DNA of 34,479 bases from an uncultured Myxococcales bacterium (GTDB lineage: Bacteria; Myxococcota_A; Bradymonadia; UBA7976; UBA1532), in contig CAINDO010000479.1 of assembly GCA_903847385.1 (NCBI GenBank), positions 1 through 34,479 of the forward strand, given 5' to 3'. The position numbers and the translations under genes are program-made. The notes beneath the pieces were generated by a model. It was not told where the DNA came from and made no database searches. It saw only the letters and a list, made by a program, of their open reading frames with translations. Below, piece by piece: positions 15,272-23,647 of this stretch (position 1 is its first letter; each line of letters opens with the position of its first letter).

Positions 15272-16863
15272 GGCTGGCTCCGACCGCGGATGAGGTCTTC
15301 GGGGTGGCGTTCGAGGTGGTCGGCGAACAGACGCATGGACCGGGCCGCGTCCGTCAGCTCGGCGAGCATCTTGCGCAGCTCCACGTTCAACGGGGACTCC
15401 GCGCCGACCAGGTGATTCGAGTTCTTCAGGACCTTCTCGGCCTCGGCCATGGCCCGCGCGATGCCGGGCACGACGTCCTTCTGCATGGACGCGGCGAGGT
15501 CGCGGGTCTGGTCGAGCGTCTGCTTGAGCGAGGCGACGGCCTCGTTGGCCGAGGCGCCGATCTGCTCGAGCGGGATGCGCTGGAGTTTGTTCAGGAACGC
15601 CGTGGCGCTCGACGTGATGGCCTCGAGCTGCGTCTGGACCGTGGGCAGCTCGGGGTACGGCGCGTCCTTGTGTTTGAGGACCGCCGGCGTGCCCGCCTCG
15701 CGGATGTCCAGGTCGACGATGAGCGTGCCCGTCAGCAGGCTGCCCGTCTGAAGTTGGCCGCGCAGCCCCTTGGAGACGAGCCGCTGCAGCCGCAGGGCCG
15801 GGTCGAGGTTCGCCTCGCCCGCCAGGCCGATGCGCTCGGGTTCGATCTCGATCACCACCGGGATCTCCAGGGCGTTCGTGTCGGGGTTGTAGACGAGCTT
15901 CACGTCCACCACGTGGCCGATCTGGAGGCCGCGGAACTCCACCGGCGCGTTGGGCGTCAGGCCGCGCACGGAGCCGTCGAAGTACAGGATGAAGCGCTGC
16001 TTGATGGCGTAGATCTGCGTCTCGAGGGAGCGTTTGTCCGGGTAGAGCGGGAAGACGTGGCCGTCGTTGGCGAGCGGCGTGAGGTCGCCCTGCGGGGTGT
16101 CGAAGGCGATGCCGCCGATGACCATCGAGACCACGGACTCGGTCTGGATGTGCAGGCCGTCCTTGTCGACGGTGGCGTCGAAGCCGCTGGTGTTCCAGAA
16201 CCGCGACCCCTCGTGCAGGCGCATGTCGTAGGGCGAACGGACGAAGACGTCCACGTTCACGTGATTGCCGCTCGGGTCGAGCTCGGCGCGCACGACCTCA
16301 CCCACGGTGACCTGCCGGAAGTACACCGGCACGCCCACGCCCAGCGAGCCCATGACCGGCGAGTGGAGCACGAAACGTTTGCCCGACTCGCGCGAGGTCA
16401 CGAGCGGCGGGGCCTCCATGCCGGTGTATTCGGCCTTCGGCGCGCCCTGTCCGATGGGGTCCACGCCGATGTAGGCGCCGGAGAGCAGCGTGCCCACGCC
16501 GGAGATGCCCGCCGCGGTCACACGCGCGCGGACCACCCAGAAGCGGGTGTTCTCCGTGAGGTACTGGTTGAAGTCCTTCTGCATCCGCGCCTTGACCTCG
16601 ACGTACGAGAGGTCCTCGGAGAGGCGGATGTCCTCGACCACACCGACGTCCAGGTCGCGGAACTTGACCTTGGTCTTCTTGGCCTCGAGGCCCTCCGCCG
16701 TGCGGAAGGTGATCGTGATGAGCGGCCCCTTCTCGTGGATGGACTTCCAGGTGAGCCACCCGCCGATCAGCGCGGCGATGATGGGCACGATCCAGATCGC
16801 CGACAGCCGCTGTTTGGGCGGGCTCACGTGCGCCTGCGGAATCTCGGCCTGTGTCTCAGCCAT
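15268..16863 (-). CDS. pqiB: PqiB-like MCE-domain lipid transport protein
   Basis: 531 residues. One N-terminal membrane helix (AIWIVPIIAALIGGWLTW, about 23-40) precedes three MCE-type repeats at roughly 45-135, 160-235 and 280-390. Each shows the GLEAKKTKVKFRDLDVG-like beta pattern (for the third, GLTPNAPVEFRGLQIGHV). The C-terminal 130 residues are helical with heptad character, as in the PqiB needle. Length is close to E. coli PqiB. MCE proteins of this kind form hexameric tunnels between inner and outer membranes that carry lipids. The start overlaps the upstream pqiA stop by eight bases. Confidence 0.92.
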   Translation of the reverse strand: MAETQAEIPQAHVSPPKQRLSAIWIVPIIAALIGGWLTWKSIHEKGPLITITFRTAEGLEAKKTKVKFRDLDVGVVEDIRLSEDLSYVEVKARMQKDFNQYLTENTRFWVVRARVTAAGISGVGTLLSGAYIGVDPIGQGAPKAEYTGMEAPPLVTSRESGKRFVLHSPVMGSLGVGVPVYFRQVTVGEVVRAELDPSGNHVNVDVFVRSPYDMRLHEGSRFWNTSGFDATVDKDGLHIQTESVVSMVIGGIAFDTPQGDLTPLANDGHVFPLYPDKRSLETQIYAIKQRFILYFDGSVRGLTPNAPVEFRGLQIGHVVDVKLVYNPDTNALEIPVVIEIEPERIGLAGEANLDPALRLQRLVSKGLRGQLQTGSLLTGTLIVDLDIREAGTPAVLKHKDAPYPELPTVQTQLEAITSSATAFLNKLQRIPLEQIGASANEAVASLKQTLDQTRDLAASMQKDVVPGIARAMAEAEKVLKNSNHLVGAESPLNVELRKMLAELTDAARSMRLFADHLERHPEDLIRGRSQP

Positions 16864-17512
16864 GGGTCTTCGAATGCTCCTCGGAATGCTTCGGTCGACC
16901 GCGACGGTCCCAGATGAGACGCGGGTCGAAGGACTCGGCGGCGATCATCGTCGTCACCACGGTGGCACCGAAAAACACGGCGCCGAGCTCGGCCTCGACC
17001 TGCGCGAGGGAGCCCAACTGCACCAGGGCGGCCAGCATGGCCACCACGTAGATGTCCACCATGGACCAGCGACCGAACATCTCGGTCAGGCGATAGAGTT
17101 TCGTGCGCTCGACGGGTTTCTTCGGCGAGCGACGCTGCACGGACACGAGCAGGTGCACCAGCGCGAAGAGTTTGGCCATGGGCACCACGATGCTGGCGAA
17201 GAAGACGATCAGCGCCAGGGGCCACATGCCGTGCTCGAACAGATGCACCACGCCGCTCATGATCGTGTCGGCCTGCGCCCGCCCCAGGGAGGTCACGCGC
17301 ATGATGGGGTACACATTGGCGGGCACGTACAGGACCACCGCGGCGATCAACAGCGCCCAGGTGCGCTGCAGGCTGTCCGGCTTGCGGAAGTGCAGGGCCC
17401 CGTGACAGCGCGGGCAGCGCGTGCCGTGGTCATGGCCGTCGGGGAGGTGCACGAGCTTGTGGCAGTCGTGGCAGGTCACCAGGTTCTCGGCCATCGCCGT
17501 GCGCTGCTTCAT
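16856..17512 (-). CDS. PqiA C-terminal-type half (zinc ribbon plus four membrane helices)
   Basis: 218 residues from ATG 17512, which shares one base with the TGA of the preceding half. The zinc ribbon CHDCHKL...CPRCH is at residues 14-36. About four membrane segments follow (TWALLIAAVVLYVPANVYPI, the LALIVFFASIVVPMAKLF region, a segment around YVVAMLAALVQLG and GAVFFGATVVTTMIA). The motif WSMVDIYVVAMLAALVQLG is characteristic of PqiA proteins. E. coli PqiA contains two such units in one chain; here they are separate genes that probably form one complex with PqiB. Confidence 0.88.
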   Translation of the reverse strand: MKQRTAMAENLVTCHDCHKLVHLPDGHDHGTRCPRCHGALHFRKPDSLQRTWALLIAAVVLYVPANVYPIMRVTSLGRAQADTIMSGVVHLFEHGMWPLALIVFFASIVVPMAKLFALVHLLVSVQRRSPKKPVERTKLYRLTEMFGRWSMVDIYVVAMLAALVQLGSLAQVEAELGAVFFGATVVTTMIAAESFDPRLIWDRRGRPKHSEEHSKTHG

Positions 17513-18222
17513 CACAGCTCCCCGGACCGGTCGAGGCGGCTCCAGACCTCGTCCGGATCCAGCGTGGCCAGGGAGGCCGTGAGCACGGGGATGAGCAGCC
17601 CGAGCGCCCAGAGGGCGATGCCGGGCACGATGTCGGCCATGTCCGCCAGCTTGACCAGGGAGACCAGCACGCCGAGGACGAAGACCTCGGCCATGCTCCA
17701 GACCCGGACGTGCCCGATCCAGCGGAAGACGTCCGCCGCGGCGGGGGCCTTCTTGCCGAAGCCGAGGGGCACGAGCACGTAGAGCAACAGCGTGCTGTGC
17801 AGGAGCGGCGCGACGAACGTGGTCAACAAGACCAGACCGGCGAGGCCGCGGTTGCCCTGGTCCCACAGGATGCGCGAGCCCGAGACGATGGTGGCGACCG
17901 TCTCGTTGCCCTGCGCCTTCATGGTCAGGAGCGGGAAGGCGTTGGCCGCGGTGAACAGCACCAGCGCGGCAATCGTGAGGGCGACCGTGCGCTCGATGGT
18001 GTGGTGCGCCCCGCGGTGGATGACGAACTGGCAGCGCGGACACCGGGCGAGGGCCCGGTCCGCCAGCGGCGGCAACGACACGATGAGGTCGCAGTCGTGG
18101 CAGGCGACGATGTGCTCGGGGCCGGCCACCACGCCGCGGACGACCGGTCGCACGGGCGCATCGCCCGCCGGGAGCGGGGCCAACGTGGAGTCGTCGGTTC
18201 GGTCGACGGGGGGGGTGGCCAT
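17512..18222 (-). CDS. pqiA: PqiA N-terminal-type half (zinc ribbon plus membrane helices)
   Basis: 236 residues from ATG 18222; a TTG at 18240 would add six residues and neither has a strong ribosome-binding site. A polar N-terminus precedes the zinc ribbon CHDCDLIV...CPRCQ, then membrane segments (TVALTIAALVLFTAANAFPL, GLAGLVLLTTFVAPLLHSTL, VFVLGVLVSLVKLADMADI, GIALWALGLLIPVLTASLA). The WSMAEVFVLGVLVSLVKL motif parallels the one in the second half, showing they are duplicated units of the PqiA fold. First gene of the pqi block, 46 bases after the flavoprotein stop and possibly on the same transcript. Confidence 0.87.
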   Translation of the reverse strand: MATPPVDRTDDSTLAPLPAGDAPVRPVVRGVVAGPEHIVACHDCDLIVSLPPLADRALARCPRCQFVIHRGAHHTIERTVALTIAALVLFTAANAFPLLTMKAQGNETVATIVSGSRILWDQGNRGLAGLVLLTTFVAPLLHSTLLLYVLVPLGFGKKAPAAADVFRWIGHVRVWSMAEVFVLGVLVSLVKLADMADIVPGIALWALGLLIPVLTASLATLDPDEVWSRLDRSGEL

Positions 18223-18268
18223 CGCGGCGGACAATAGCAAACCCCGCGCCCTTACCGAACCGATTGTG

Positions 18269-19822
18269 TCAGGGGGACGACACGCGGCGCACGATGGCCT
18301 CGGCGACCCGCAGGCCGTCCAGGGCGGCGCTCACGATGCCCCCGGCGTACCCGGCCCCCTCGGCCGAGGGGTACAGGCCGCGATGGCTCGGGCTCTCCAG
18401 GGTGTCGGCGTCCCGCTCGATGCGGACCGGCGCGCTGCTGCGCGACTCCACGCCGAGCATCACGGCGTCCTGCGTGACGTAGCCGCGCATCTTGCGGCGG
18501 TCGAACTCGCGCAGGGCCTCGGAGAGGGGCGCGGCGATGCGGGGGGGCAGCACGCTCCGGAGGTCCGCGGGGGCCAGGCCGGGGCGGTAGCTGCAGTCGG
18601 GCAGGCTCGACGAGACGCGCCCGGCGAGGAAGTCCGTGACGCGCGCGGCGGGCGCCCGGAAGCCCCCGCCGCCGGCCCGGAAGGCCGCCTGCTCGATGCG
18701 CTGCTGGTAGGCCAGGCCGTCCAGGGGGCCGGCGCCGAAGGTCTCGGGGCCCACCGTGACGACCATGCCGCTGTTGGCGAACCGCGACCCGCGGGCGTGG
18801 GGGCTCATGCCGTTCACGACCACGCCGTCGGCCTCCGTGGCCGCCGCGACGATGAAACCGCCCGGGCACATGCAGAAGCTGTAGACGCCGACGCCGGCCT
18901 CGGTGCGGGTCAGTGCGTAGGGCGCCGCGCCGAGCTGGGGGTGGCCGGCCAGATCGCCGTACTGCAGGCGGTCGATGTGCGCCTGCGGGTGCTCGATGCG
19001 CACGCCGAGCGCGAAGCCCTTGCCGGACATGGCCACGCGGTGTCGGTGGAGCAGCGCGTAGACGTCCCGCGCGGAGTGGCCCGTGGCCATGACGACGGCC
19101 TGCGCGGGGATGTCCGTGCCATCGGCCAGGCGCACGCCGCGGACGCGGGCGCCGTCGAGCAGAAGGTCGTCCACCCGCGCGTCGAAGCGGACGACGACCC
19201 CGGCCGCCTCGAGCCGCTCGCGGAAGGTCTGGACGACCTTGGGCAGTCGGTTGGTGCCGATGTGGGGCCGGGCGTCGTACAGGATGCGGTCCGGGGCGCC
19301 GCTCGCCGCCAGGAGCGCGAGGACGAGGTCGATGTCCCCGCGTTTCGTGGCCCGCGTGTAGAGCTTGCCGTCGCTGAAGGTGCCCGCACCGCCCTCGCCG
19401 AAGCAGTAGTTCGAGTCGGGGTCGAGCACACCCTCGCGGTTGAGCTTCGCCAGGGCCGGGCGACGGCCGCGGACGTTGGCGCCGCGGTCCACCAGCACGC
19501 AGCGGACCCCCTGGCGCGCGAGGCCCCAGGCGCAGAAGAGGCCCGCGGGACCGGCGCCGACGACGACGACGCTGGGCTCGCCGGACAGGCTCGGCAGGCC
19601 AGGGACCTCGTTTTCGGTGACCGCCGGCGGGGCCTCGTCCACGAAGACCTCGACCTTGGCCTGGATGCGGACCTTGCCGTGGCGGGCGTCGATGGTGCGG
19701 CGGCGCCAGACGACGTCCGTCAGGCGGTCCGGCGCGACGCCCAGGGCGGCGGCGGCGGCGCGGCGCAGGCCCTCGGGATCCGCGGCGTCCGGATGCAGGA
19801 CGAGCTCGAGCTCACGCCGCAT
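18269..19822 (-). CDS. COG2509-type FAD-dependent oxidoreductase
   Basis: 517 residues. The N-terminal 75 residues form a small alpha/beta domain (VVWRRRTIDARHGKVRIQ). A Rossmann FAD motif follows (VVVVGAGPAGLFCAWGL, residues 84-100, with VDRG at the ADP-ribose strand). Then come NYCFGEGGAGTFSDGKLYTR, a C-terminal ATGHSARD motif and GLYPSAEGAGYAGGIVSAA. These place it with the widespread but poorly understood FAD-dependent dehydrogenase family COG2509. Substrate unknown. It starts three bases after the tatC stop, so it is probably co-transcribed with the Tat genes; it has no Tat signal itself. Confidence 0.88.
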   Translation of the reverse strand: MRRELELVLHPDAADPEGLRRAAAAALGVAPDRLTDVVWRRRTIDARHGKVRIQAKVEVFVDEAPPAVTENEVPGLPSLSGEPSVVVVGAGPAGLFCAWGLARQGVRCVLVDRGANVRGRRPALAKLNREGVLDPDSNYCFGEGGAGTFSDGKLYTRATKRGDIDLVLALLAASGAPDRILYDARPHIGTNRLPKVVQTFRERLEAAGVVVRFDARVDDLLLDGARVRGVRLADGTDIPAQAVVMATGHSARDVYALLHRHRVAMSGKGFALGVRIEHPQAHIDRLQYGDLAGHPQLGAAPYALTRTEAGVGVYSFCMCPGGFIVAAATEADGVVVNGMSPHARGSRFANSGMVVTVGPETFGAGPLDGLAYQQRIEQAAFRAGGGGFRAPAARVTDFLAGRVSSSLPDCSYRPGLAPADLRSVLPPRIAAPLSEALREFDRRKMRGYVTQDAVMLGVESRSSAPVRIERDADTLESPSHRGLYPSAEGAGYAGGIVSAALDGLRVAEAIVRRVSSP

Positions 19823-19825
19823 GGG

Positions 19826-20680
19826 TCAGGGCTCGTCCAGGCCGGCCTCGCGCGCCAGCCGGGCCTCGCGCCGCCGCGTGATCGTGTAGCAGATGCCGAT
19901 GGAGAGCGCGTAGAGCCCCATCAGCGGCATGGCCATGAGCAGCTGGCTGAAGACGTCCGGTGGCGTGAGCACGGCGGCCGCGATGAAGATGACGACCACG
20001 GCGTAGCGCCACACGCGCAGGAGCGCGCGGTGCGTGATCAGGCCCACCATGGCCAGGAACGCCGCCACGGTCGGGAGCTCGAAGGCGATGCCGAACCCGA
20101 GCAGGAGCTTCACCACGAAGTCCAGGTAGTCCTCGATGTTGATGTCCGGCACGAGCTTCTGCGGGCCGTTCTGAATCGAGTAGTCCAGCAGGAAGTCGAA
20201 GGCGTCCGGCAGCACCAGGTAGTAGGCGAAGGCCGCCCCGCCCACGAAGCAGAGCGTCGTGGCGAAGACGAAGGGCAGCACGATGAACTTCTCGCGCTTG
20301 TAGAGGCCCGGTCCGATGAACCCCCACAGCTGCCAGAGCAGGATGGGCATGCCGAAGAACAGCCCGCCGAGCCCGGCGACCTGCATATGGAACGCGAAGA
20401 CGCCGCCGATGGACCGGTACACGAGGCGGTCGCCCAGGCTCTTGGCGGCCATGACGTCGTACAGGGGGCGGGTGAGGAAGAAGAAGATCTCGTCGTGGAA
20501 GAGGTAGCAGCCCACGGCGCAGAGCATCACGCCGACCACGGCGCGCCAGAGGCGCCAGCGGAGCTCCTCCAGGTGCTGGAGAAATGGGGCCCGGGACGAC
20601 TCCAGGTCCGATTCGTCTTGTTCGGGAGGCTCGGCGCTCTGGCCGCGCTCAGGCGCTCTGCTCACCGTTGGTCGGTCCAT
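19826..20680 (-). CDS. tatC: Twin-arginine translocase subunit TatC
   Basis: 284 residues. A polar extension of about 30 residues precedes the TatC hallmark FLQHLEELRWRLWR, where the Glu pair contacts the twin-arginine signal. Six membrane segments follow. Conserved blocks visible are FLTRPLYDVM, GGLFFGMPILLWQLWGFIGPGLYKREK, FVGGAAFAYY, FGIAFELP and VLTPPDVFSQLLMAMPL. ATG 20680 overlaps tatB by 32 bases; an in-frame GTG at 20665 would reduce this to 17. It works with the TatB gene directly upstream to export folded proteins. Confidence 0.96.
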   Translation of the reverse strand: MDRPTVSRAPERGQSAEPPEQDESDLESSRAPFLQHLEELRWRLWRAVVGVMLCAVGCYLFHDEIFFFLTRPLYDVMAAKSLGDRLVYRSIGGVFAFHMQVAGLGGLFFGMPILLWQLWGFIGPGLYKREKFIVLPFVFATTLCFVGGAAFAYYLVLPDAFDFLLDYSIQNGPQKLVPDINIEDYLDFVVKLLLGFGIAFELPTVAAFLAMVGLITHRALLRVWRYAVVVIFIAAAVLTPPDVFSQLLMAMPLMGLYALSIGICYTITRRREARLAREAGLDEP

Positions 20681-21200
20681 TTCCTGGGGCGGGGGAGGCT
20701 GCGGGGGAGACCTCGGCGGGCGCGGCCCGGTACGCCTCGGCCTCGGCGGCCATCACGGCGGCGACGGCGGCGGCGGGGCCACCGGGGCGAGCGACCGGGC
20801 GGCCGTCGTCGTCGTGGTCGTCGTCGGTGGCCGGCGCGTGCTCGCCGTGGTCGAGGGCGACGGCGGGATCCGGGGTCTCGGTGACGGCGTGGGCGGCGCG
20901 CGGAGGCGGGGACGCCGCGGCGGCGGTGTACACGGGGGGCTCATCGCCCTCCATCAGGTCGTTGAGGTGCTCGGACACGGAGCGTTTCCACGCAGGCGTG
21001 TGGCCGGGCTCGCCGTAGACGGCGCGCTTGAGCTCGTCCACCTCGGCGCTCTCGCGGAGCTGGTTGGAGACCTTGCGGATCGTCTTGAGGCCCTTGCCGA
21101 CGTCCTTGGCGACGTCCGGCAGCTTCTTCGGGCCCACGACGAGGAGCAGGACGATCCCGATGACCACGAGCTCGCCGAAGCCTACGCCGGAGGGAAACAT
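20649..21200 (-). CDS. tatB: TatA/TatB family translocase subunit, probably TatB
   Basis: 183 residues from ATG 21200, which overlaps the PBP1A stop (TGATG). A single N-terminal helix has the family signature FGELVVIGIVLLLVVGPKKLP (6-26), with the conserved Glu and the Gly-Pro hinge. An amphipathic helix follows (DVGKGLKTIRKVSNQLRESAE). The long tail is rich in Asp, His, Ala and Pro (for example TDDDHDDDG), longer than most TatA. The position before tatC and the length favour TatB. No second TatA/B gene is in the window, so TatA must be elsewhere or this protein does both jobs. Confidence 0.9.
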   Translation of the reverse strand: MFPSGVGFGELVVIGIVLLLVVGPKKLPDVAKDVGKGLKTIRKVSNQLRESAEVDELKRAVYGEPGHTPAWKRSVSEHLNDLMEGDEPPVYTAAAASPPPRAAHAVTETPDPAVALDHGEHAPATDDDHDDDGRPVARPGGPAAAVAAVMAAEAEAYRAAPAEVSPAASPAPGNGPTNGEQSA

Positions 21201-23647
21201 CAGAACCTGCCTTCCACGACGTCCACGTCCCGGCGGTCGAAGGTCCCGGCCGCCGGCGCCGCTTCTACCGGAACCGTGCCTTCCTTGAAAGGCAGATTCA
21301 GCGAGGAGCGACCGGCGGCGGCGAGCTTCCCGGTCTCGGCGTCGATGTTGGCGAACACGATACCGGCCGGCGGCTGTTCCGTGAAGTCGCGTTGCGGGCG
21401 ACCATCGAGCGCGGCGCGCATGAACTGAAGCCACACGGGCAGCGCGGAGGCCCCGCCGGTCTCTCCGCCGCCGAGCTTGCGGGTGTTGCGATCGCTGCCT
21501 ACCCAGACGCCCGTGACCACGGAATCCGTGAAGCCCACGAACCAGGCGTCGTAGGCGTCCGTCGTGCCCGTCTTGCCGCCGGCGGGCGCGCCGAGCTTGC
21601 GTGCGGCCACCGCCGTGCCCTGCTCGACCACCCCCTTCAGCACGGTCTGGGTGAGGTAGGCCGTGCGCTCGTCCATCACGCGCTCACGGGGCTCGTGCCA
21701 AAGGCGCAGCAGGGCGTCCACGCGGGCCGGTGAGGGCGCCCAGGCGTCGGAGACGGCCGTTCGGTCCTCCAGGACCTCGCCCGTCCGCGTGGTGACCCGC
21801 GACACGAACGCCGGCCGCGGCCGCTGCCCGCGCAGGGCGAAGACGCCGAAGGCCTGCACGATGTCCCAGGGGTACACGCAGGAGCTGCCGAGGACCAGCG
21901 TGCGATCCGGGTACATGGGCGTGGTGATGCCCAGGTGCCGGGCCCAGGACACGGCGTTGTCCGGGCCCACGTAGTCGATGGTCTTGATGGCCGGGATGTT
22001 CATGGACCGCGTGAGGGCCTTGAACAGCGTCACGTCCCCGTGAAATTCGCCCTCGAAGTTCTTCGGTTTCCACAGGAGCTGATGGGCCGCGTCGAAGACG
22101 CTCACGGGCGTGTCCGAGAGCGGCGTCGCCAGCGTGTACTCCATGTCCAGCGCGCGGCTGTAAACCAGGGGTTTGAACACGGAGCCGGGCTGCCGACAGC
22201 CCTGGAAGGCCCGGTTGTACTCGCTCTGATCGAAGTCGAAGCCCCCCACCATGGCCAGGACCTCCCCGGCGCGGGGGTCCATGCTCACCAGCGCGCCCTG
22301 CACCCGGGGCTCCTGCGAGAGCCGGGCCTTGTCCTCGGCCCCGCCCCGCACCAGCACGACGTCCCCGGGCTTGAGCACCTCGGTGGCGTCCCGCACGCGG
22401 CGGTCGTTGACGGGCTCCTGCTCGGTGTACGGCGCCGCCCAGCTCAGACCGGCCAGCGGCAGCTCGAAGCCCTTCGCGCCGACCAGCACCCGCGCGCCCG
22501 TGCGCTCGACGGACTCGACCAGGGCGACGTGGTCCCGCTCCGGCGAGAGCCTGGTCAACCCCGCGTAGACCCGGGCCGCCGCCTCGCGGAACCTGGCCTG
22601 GTCCGCCACCTCGAGGTGCTTCAGCGGGCCGGTGTAACCCTGCCGCTCGGCCAGCCCGTGCAGGCCGCCCTGCAGCGCCCGCTCCGCCGCCTGCTGCAGG
22701 TCGAGATCGACCGTGAGCCACACGTCGAAGGCCTCGCGGTTGAGCGCCTCGCCGCCGTAGGCCGCCTGCAGGCTGCGGCGCACGTGTTCGCTGAAGTGCG
22801 GCGCCATCTCGCCGAAGACGTCCGGCGCGTCGTTCACGATGGTGAGCTTCTCGGCGGCGGCCTGGTCGGCCTGCTGCGCGGTGATGAAGCCCTCGGCGAC
22901 CATGCGGTCGAGCACGTACCGCTGGCGCTCCTTGGCCCCGGGCAGGTCGATGACCGGGTTGAGCGTGCTCGGGCGCGGCGGGAGGCCGGCCAGCATCGCC
23001 GCCTCGCCCAGGGAGAGCTGCCCGACGTCCTTGCCGTAGTAGAGCTGCGCGGCGGCCTGCACGCCGTGGGCGCCGTGCCCCAGGTAGATCTGGTTCAGGT
23101 ACAGGTACAGGATCTCGAGCTTGCTGAGCCGGGACTCCAGGCGCCGCGCCAGGATGGCCTCGCGGATCTTGCGGCCCACGCTGCGCTCGTTGCCCACCAG
23201 CGTCTTGCAGAGCTGCTGGGTGATGGTCGAGGCGCCCTCGACCACGCGGCCGGCCCGCCAGTTGGCCAGGGCGGCGCGGAGCACGCCGCGGACGTCCACC
23301 CCGCCGTGTTCGAAGAACCGCTGGTCCTCGGCGGCCAGGAAGGCCTCGAGGAGCGGGCGCGGCATCTGCTCCAGGGGCACGACCACCCGCCGCTCCGTGG
23401 TCATCTCACCCAGCAGCCGGCCGTCGCGCGCAAAGAACCGCGTCACGCCGGGGGGGTGGTAGTTCTCCACGTCGTAGAGGGCCGGCAGGTCGCGGGAGAA
23501 GTGGACGTACACGGCCAGCCCGGCGAGGCCGCCGGCCAGCGTGCCCGCGACGCCCAGCATCAAGGCGAGGCCGGCCAGGCGCCGGAAGAAGCCGCCGCGG
23601 CGCCGGTTCTCGCACCGCAGGGCGCGCGCCGCCCCGGGCGGGCTCAT
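21200..23647 (-). CDS. Class A penicillin-binding protein (PBP1A type)
   Basis: 815 residues from ATG 23647, overlapping the upstream stop by four bases; a longer in-frame extension to 24445 is antisense noise. A membrane helix lies at about 24-49. The GT51 glycosyltransferase domain (65-240) has LAAEDQRFFEHGGVD (catalytic Glu107), GASTITQQLCKTL and LEILYLYLNQIYLGHGAHG. The transpeptidase domain has RQPGSVFKPLVY (Ser489, Lys492), SMN (548-550) and KTGT (692-695). An OB-like insert lies between them. It polymerises and cross-links peptidoglycan. Translational coupling to tatB is unusual but clear in the sequence. Confidence 0.95.
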   Translation of the reverse strand: MSPPGAARALRCENRRRGGFFRRLAGLALMLGVAGTLAGGLAGLAVYVHFSRDLPALYDVENYHPPGVTRFFARDGRLLGEMTTERRVVVPLEQMPRPLLEAFLAAEDQRFFEHGGVDVRGVLRAALANWRAGRVVEGASTITQQLCKTLVGNERSVGRKIREAILARRLESRLSKLEILYLYLNQIYLGHGAHGVQAAAQLYYGKDVGQLSLGEAAMLAGLPPRPSTLNPVIDLPGAKERQRYVLDRMVAEGFITAQQADQAAAEKLTIVNDAPDVFGEMAPHFSEHVRRSLQAAYGGEALNREAFDVWLTVDLDLQQAAERALQGGLHGLAERQGYTGPLKHLEVADQARFREAAARVYAGLTRLSPERDHVALVESVERTGARVLVGAKGFELPLAGLSWAAPYTEQEPVNDRRVRDATEVLKPGDVVLVRGGAEDKARLSQEPRVQGALVSMDPRAGEVLAMVGGFDFDQSEYNRAFQGCRQPGSVFKPLVYSRALDMEYTLATPLSDTPVSVFDAAHQLLWKPKNFEGEFHGDVTLFKALTRSMNIPAIKTIDYVGPDNAVSWARHLGITTPMYPDRTLVLGSSCVYPWDIVQAFGVFALRGQRPRPAFVSRVTTRTGEVLEDRTAVSDAWAPSPARVDALLRLWHEPRERVMDERTAYLTQTVLKGVVEQGTAVAARKLGAPAGGKTGTTDAYDAWFVGFTDSVVTGVWVGSDRNTRKLGGGETGGASALPVWLQFMRAALDGRPQRDFTEQPPAGIVFANIDAETGKLAAAGRSSLNLPFKEGTVPVEAAPAAGTFDRRDVDVVEGRF

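Noticed and set aside
15304..16917. Plus-strand open frame opposite pqiB
   Set aside because: No signal, no domain, low-complexity; pqiB on the other strand has clear MCE repeats.
17792..20884. Very long plus-strand open frame (over 1000 codons) opposite the pqi, flavoprotein and tat genes
   Set aside because: It is antisense to well-recognised genes, has biased Arg/Ala/Gly/His composition and no motif; it is a result of high GC at third positions.
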